This document shows, piece by piece, positions 35,806 through 38,786 of a stretch of DNA of 38,786 nucleotides. The notes beneath the pieces were generated by a model. The model was not told the origin of the DNA. It searched no databases and was given only the letters and a program-made list of their open reading frames with translations. Source of the DNA: CAZVPF01 sp964628195 (lineage in GTDB: Bacteria; Planctomycetota; Phycisphaerae; Sedimentisphaerales; Anaerohalosphaeraceae); the NCBI GenBank assembly GCA_964628195.1, contig CAZVPF010000027.1:1-38786 (forward strand), written 5' to 3'. Position 1 is the stretch's first letter, and each line of letters opens with the position of its first letter. The translations under genes were made by a program, and so were the position numbers.

Positions 35806-37104
35806 ATGAGAACCAACGCGAAAAGTTTTGATGGTATAAGAGAATATCTTGAGACTGTGCCGCTGGTGGATTGTCACGACCACAGCGCCGGGGCGGGGCC
35901 GGCGTACAAGGACCCGGTTCATGCTCTTATAAGCAACTACATGGTGGGGGAGTTGACATCGGCGTCTTGTGAAAAGGATGTGCAGTTTATTCTCGACTGC
36001 GACCAGCCGTTGGATAAAAGATGGCCCGTGCTTGAAAAGACCTGGAAGCGGACGTGTCATACGGGCTACGCGCAGCTTGTTCGGATGGTGCTCAGGGAGT
36101 TTTACGGTGAGGATGAGTTGACGCTTAAGTCGCTGAGAAGTGTCGGGGAAAAGATGCTTGACCTGGAGGACGAAAAGGTTTTTGATTCGCTGCTGGAGAA
36201 GGCTAAGATAGCGGTTCGGCTGGAGGATATGTGCGGGCTTTTTACACCGGAGCTGAAAAGCGTAGTAGATAAGTCGCTGAAGCTTTCGCCCCGGGGCAGG
36301 CTGGTTGTATCGCTGCCGAGGTTTCACAAGGTTTGCTCTTATGAGGAAGTTTCAGAAGTAGGCGGACTGGTTGGAATGAGGGTGACGAGCCTGGATGAGT
36401 ATCTTGAGGCTTGCAGGAAGGTTTTTCAGGCGCATATCGATTATGGTGCGGCAGCTTTTAAGGATCAGTCGGCGTATACGCGGAGCCTTGATTACGGTAA
36501 TCCTTCGAGGGCCCAGGCAGAGGAAGTATTCAACTGGTTCATGGAGGACCCGCGCAGGTCGGCGGGGTACCCGGATCAGGTAAAGCCTCTTGACGATTTC
36601 CTGTTTCATGAGTTTTTGCGGATGATACGTGATTTTGATCTGCCCTTGCAGGTTCATACGGGACACATGGCGGGCAATTATAACGATATTTATAAAACCA
36701 ACGCGGTGTTTTTGAATAAAGTTATCGAGCTTCATAAGGAGGTGCGTTTTGACCTGTTCCACGCGAACTGGCCTTACAGCGGGGAGCTTTTGTTTTTGGC
36801 TAAGAACCACCCGAACGTGACGATAGATTTCTGCTGGGCGAATATAATAGACCCTGTTTACTGCCAGAATATGTTCAGGCAGATTCTTTCCTCGGTTCCG
36901 CACGGCAAGGTTCACGGGTACGGCTCGGACTTCGGGGGGTGTGCGGAGTTTGCCTGGGCGCATGCGTCGATGGCGAGGGATAACATTGCTATAGCACTTG
37001 CGGATATGGTGGAGATGGAATATATTGGTGTCGACGATGCCAAACAGGTCGGGTATGACTGGCTGTTCGGCAATGCCAACGAATATTATCGGCTTGGTTT
37101 GTAA
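35806..37104 (+). CDS. Amidohydrolase-superfamily protein, subtype A copy 2 (cytoplasmic)
   Basis: This 432-aa paralogue of the protein at 24575-25885 aligns end to end with the same spacing at the start (His24/His26 in VDCHDHS). It shares HTGHMA, HANWPYSG, NIIDPVYC and YGSDFGG. ATG 35806 is chosen because GAGGA at 35796-35800 is 5 nt upstream and the N-terminus then matches the paralogue exactly; an in-frame ATG at 35761 would overlap the PHP gene and add 15 unmatched residues. No export signal is present. One copy closes the glycosidase operon and the other lies in the nitrilase operon, so the two operons probably feed a common step on a sugar-acid or lactone-like intermediate. The reaction is not known. 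Confidence 0.86.
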   Translation: MRTNAKSFDGIREYLETVPLVDCHDHSAGAGPAYKDPVHALISNYMVGELTSASCEKDVQFILDCDQPLDKRWPVLEKTWKRTCHTGYAQLVRMVLREFYGEDELTLKSLRSVGEKMLDLEDEKVFDSLLEKAKIAVRLEDMCGLFTPELKSVVDKSLKLSPRGRLVVSLPRFHKVCSYEEVSEVGGLVGMRVTSLDEYLEACRKVFQAHIDYGAAAFKDQSAYTRSLDYGNPSRAQAEEVFNWFMEDPRRSAGYPDQVKPLDDFLFHEFLRMIRDFDLPLQVHTGHMAGNYNDIYKTNAVFLNKVIELHKEVRFDLFHANWPYSGELLFLAKNHPNVTIDFCWANIIDPVYCQNMFRQILSSVPHGKVHGYGSDFGGCAEFAWAHASMARDNIAIALADMVEMEYIGVDDAKQVGYDWLFGNANEYYRLGL

Positions 37105-37136
37105 ATAAAAGGCTTGGAGCGGGAGAGCGAGAACTT

Positions 37137-38588
37137 ATGGCAGTGACAACCGAACTCAGCAGGCGGTGCCCGATATCGAGGATGGTTTCCTACTCAGTGG
37201 GTGAGGGGGCGAATTCGCTTGTAATGAACTCCATTTTCGCCTACGCGATGCTTTTTTATACCGATGCGCTGGGGCTCAATGCCATCTGGGCCGGGTGGGC
37301 AATGGCAGCGGCGACTATATGGGACGGAGTTACCGACCCTGTAATGGGCCATATTACCGACAATACGCGAAGCAGGTTCGGCAGGAGGCACCCGTATATT
37401 CTTTTCGGCGGTTTGCTGATGCTGGTAAGCTATTATTTTCTCTGGCAGGTGCCGGATGCCTTTAAAGATTCGCAGTTGTCACTTTTCTGGTACCTGTGTA
37501 TTTTGAACATATTGTTAAGAACCGCAATTACGATATTCGGTATTCCTTACACGGCGCTTGGGTTCGAGATATGCACCGATTATGCCGGCAGGGTAAAGCT
37601 GCAGGGGATAAGGAACGCGACGGGTATGCTCGCCAATTTTCTCGGGCCGGGGCTTGCGTGGACCATATTCTTTTCGGGCAACACCGAAACACAGCGGGCT
37701 ACATCGGCGCAGGGTAATTATGTTAATATGGCAACTGTTTTTACAATCGCAACCTTTGTGTGCATTTTATTCGTTCTTTCAGCAACATTCAGGTATATTC
37801 GAGACAGCAGGGGGGCAAAGACCGAGGGCAACGACATCCGGGGCTTTTTCAGGGACATGAAAGAGATCATTCTTGACAAAAACCCGAGGTTTGTTTTCGC
37901 TTTCCTTATTATAGCTGTTTTAGGTGTCGCCCTGGTCAGCGCTTTGCAGATGTATCTTTATGAACATTTCATGCGTTTCGAGGGCTGGGAGAAATCGGTT
38001 GCGCACGGCGGGACGATGGTCGCATCGGGTCTCGGCGGTCTCTTTGCCGGTTACGTGGCGGGCAAGATGGACAAGAAACGGACAGTCGCCCTGGGTGTTG
38101 TTTTCAGTGTTTGCTGTAATGTAGTGATCGGTATTTTGTTCCTGCCGGGTATCATAAAGCCGGGCCAAACGGCAGAGCTTGGCGGGTTTGATTTCCCGCT
38201 TGCATTTGCGGCCTTTACAATTCCCCACGCCCTTTACTGGTTCGGCAACGGGATGATATTTCCTGTGGCAACTTCGATGATAGCGGATGTATCGGAGATG
38301 TACGAGCTTAAGACGGGGATAAACAAGGACGGGGCGTACGCCGCGATATTCAGCCTCGCGTTCAAATTCGCCATGAGCATATCCATGCTCGTGAGCGGTT
38401 ATGTGCTTGTCTGGACAGGTTTCGAGCAGGGGGTGGGAGTTGTCCAAAGCGAGCAGGCTGTGTGGAACCTTTGCTTTGTCACTATTGTAATCGGCCCGTT
38501 GATTTCGCTTACTGCACTTGCGCTTGTTAAGTTTTATCCTGTTACGAGGGAGGTTCTGGAGAAATACAGGAGCGAGAAGGGCAGGTAA
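37137..38588 (+). CDS. GPH/MFS-type sugar:cation symporter
   Basis: This 483-aa polytopic membrane protein has about 12 hydrophobic segments of the glycoside-pentoside-hexuronide (MelB-like) branch of the major facilitator superfamily. The clearest signs are the N-terminal block SYSVGEGANSLVMNSIFAYAMLFYTDALG and, after the second helix, WDGVTDPVMGHITDNTRSRFGRRHPYILFG, where the Asp of DGVTDP belongs to the cation site and the basic RFGRRHP loop is family-specific. It should import a glycoside, uronate or their breakdown product with Na+ or H+. Being last in the nitrilase operon, it likely brings in the product made outside by the nitrilase, TAT amidohydrolase and PHP enzyme. A GGGAGAG at 37121 is somewhat far from the ATG. 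Confidence 0.9.
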   Translation: MAVTTELSRRCPISRMVSYSVGEGANSLVMNSIFAYAMLFYTDALGLNAIWAGWAMAAATIWDGVTDPVMGHITDNTRSRFGRRHPYILFGGLLMLVSYYFLWQVPDAFKDSQLSLFWYLCILNILLRTAITIFGIPYTALGFEICTDYAGRVKLQGIRNATGMLANFLGPGLAWTIFFSGNTETQRATSAQGNYVNMATVFTIATFVCILFVLSATFRYIRDSRGAKTEGNDIRGFFRDMKEIILDKNPRFVFAFLIIAVLGVALVSALQMYLYEHFMRFEGWEKSVAHGGTMVASGLGGLFAGYVAGKMDKKRTVALGVVFSVCCNVVIGILFLPGIIKPGQTAELGGFDFPLAFAAFTIPHALYWFGNGMIFPVATSMIADVSEMYELKTGINKDGAYAAIFSLAFKFAMSISMLVSGYVLVWTGFEQGVGVVQSEQAVWNLCFVTIVIGPLISLTALALVKFYPVTREVLEKYRSEKGR

Positions 38589-38698
38589 TGACAGTCTGGA
38601 TTTTAACTATGCTCAACGGCTGAAGGCCCGGCCTCTTTTTCGGGGGTTCATTGCCTGGTCGCACGAAAGAATTCATATTGATTTCTCGAAGAAAGCAC

Positions 38699-38769
38699 TT
38701 GTGAATATAAACCGCGAGTCTTTATCATAAATTCGTAACCATTCACAATTATTTTTGAAAAATTCACAA
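38699..38769. repeat. Three copies of ATTCACAA, one inverted and two direct 21 bp apart
   Basis: TTGTGAAT (38699-38706) is the inverse of ATTCACAA, which appears at 38741-38748 and 38762-38769. The two direct copies are 21 bp apart, two helical turns, so a protein could bind both on one face. They lie in the 198-bp stretch after the symporter, just before a possible -35-like TTGCGC at the window edge, and probably control the next gene outside the window. Confidence 0.45.
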
Positions 38770-38786
38770 AAAAGACTTGCGCGATA

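Noticed and set aside
38611..38640. Terminator after the symporter
   Set aside because: CCCG and CGGG around a T-rich loop give only about 4 bp and no trailing T-run.
1..38786. CRISPR array, tRNA or rRNA genes
   Set aside because: The few intergenic gaps show no regularly spaced repeats, cloverleaf or rRNA-like sequence.

Overview
The window looks like a glycan- and small-molecule-catabolism island of a Planctomycetota bacterium, most likely class Phycisphaerae (Sedimentisphaerales-like). That placement is an inference from the gene mix: dockerin-like duplicated Ca-binding segments on secreted proteins, a PEP-CTERM sorting signal, an H-X9-DG type pseudopilin, TAT-dependent hydrolases, and a URO-D-family methyltransferase inside a sugar operon. 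No rRNA or tRNA was seen to confirm it. Apart from one gene on the minus strand, everything reads left to right.

Layout. (1) 2-2989: the tail of an SGNH-hydrolase-like protein, then a secreted right-handed beta-helix protein with an N-terminal dockerin-like module. (2) 3017-4780 (minus): a GH78-like six-hairpin glycosidase, divergent from (3) a LacI-family regulator (5092-6210). (4) 6228-10066: a giant secreted FG-GAP/VCBS-type Ca-binding protein and a pseudopilin. (5) A 168-bp near-palindrome (10132-10299) that looks like a MITE. (6) 10329-25885: a saccharide-use operon with a lipoprotein glycosidase (possibly GH129/GH101-like), a Na+/solute symporter, a GH78 alpha-L-rhamnosidase-like enzyme, a URO-D/MtaA-like protein, a second beta-helix protein with a C-terminal dockerin, a GH36 alpha-galactosidase and an amidohydrolase. 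(7) 26140-26985: a PEP-CTERM protein closed by a strong terminator. (8) 27214-38588: an eight-gene operon with a secreted nitrilase fused to an unrecognised domain ('D-domain'), a free cytoplasmic D-domain protein, a cytoplasmic amidohydrolase, a D-domain lipoprotein, a TAT-exported amidohydrolase, a TAT-exported CehA/McbA-type PHP hydrolase, another cytoplasmic amidohydrolase and a GPH/MFS sugar symporter.

Regulation. A palindrome centred on CpG (consensus about YTGGARCGYTCCRR) occurs in front of the lacI-like gene (two or more copies), the PEP-CTERM gene and the nitrilase operon, each time overlapping a plausible -35 box with a -10 box 17-18 bp downstream. This fits a local LacI-family regulon that ties the three transcription units together.

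The most unusual content is the 27-37 kb module. Three paralogous D-domains and two pairs of paralogous amidohydrolases are arranged so that a cytoplasmic 'D + amidohydrolase' pair is followed directly by an exported 'D (lipoprotein) + amidohydrolase (TAT)' pair. I know of no described pathway with this composition. I infer that it processes a carboxylate, lactone or amide derivative of sugars released by the glycosidases, but the substrate cannot be read from the sequence.
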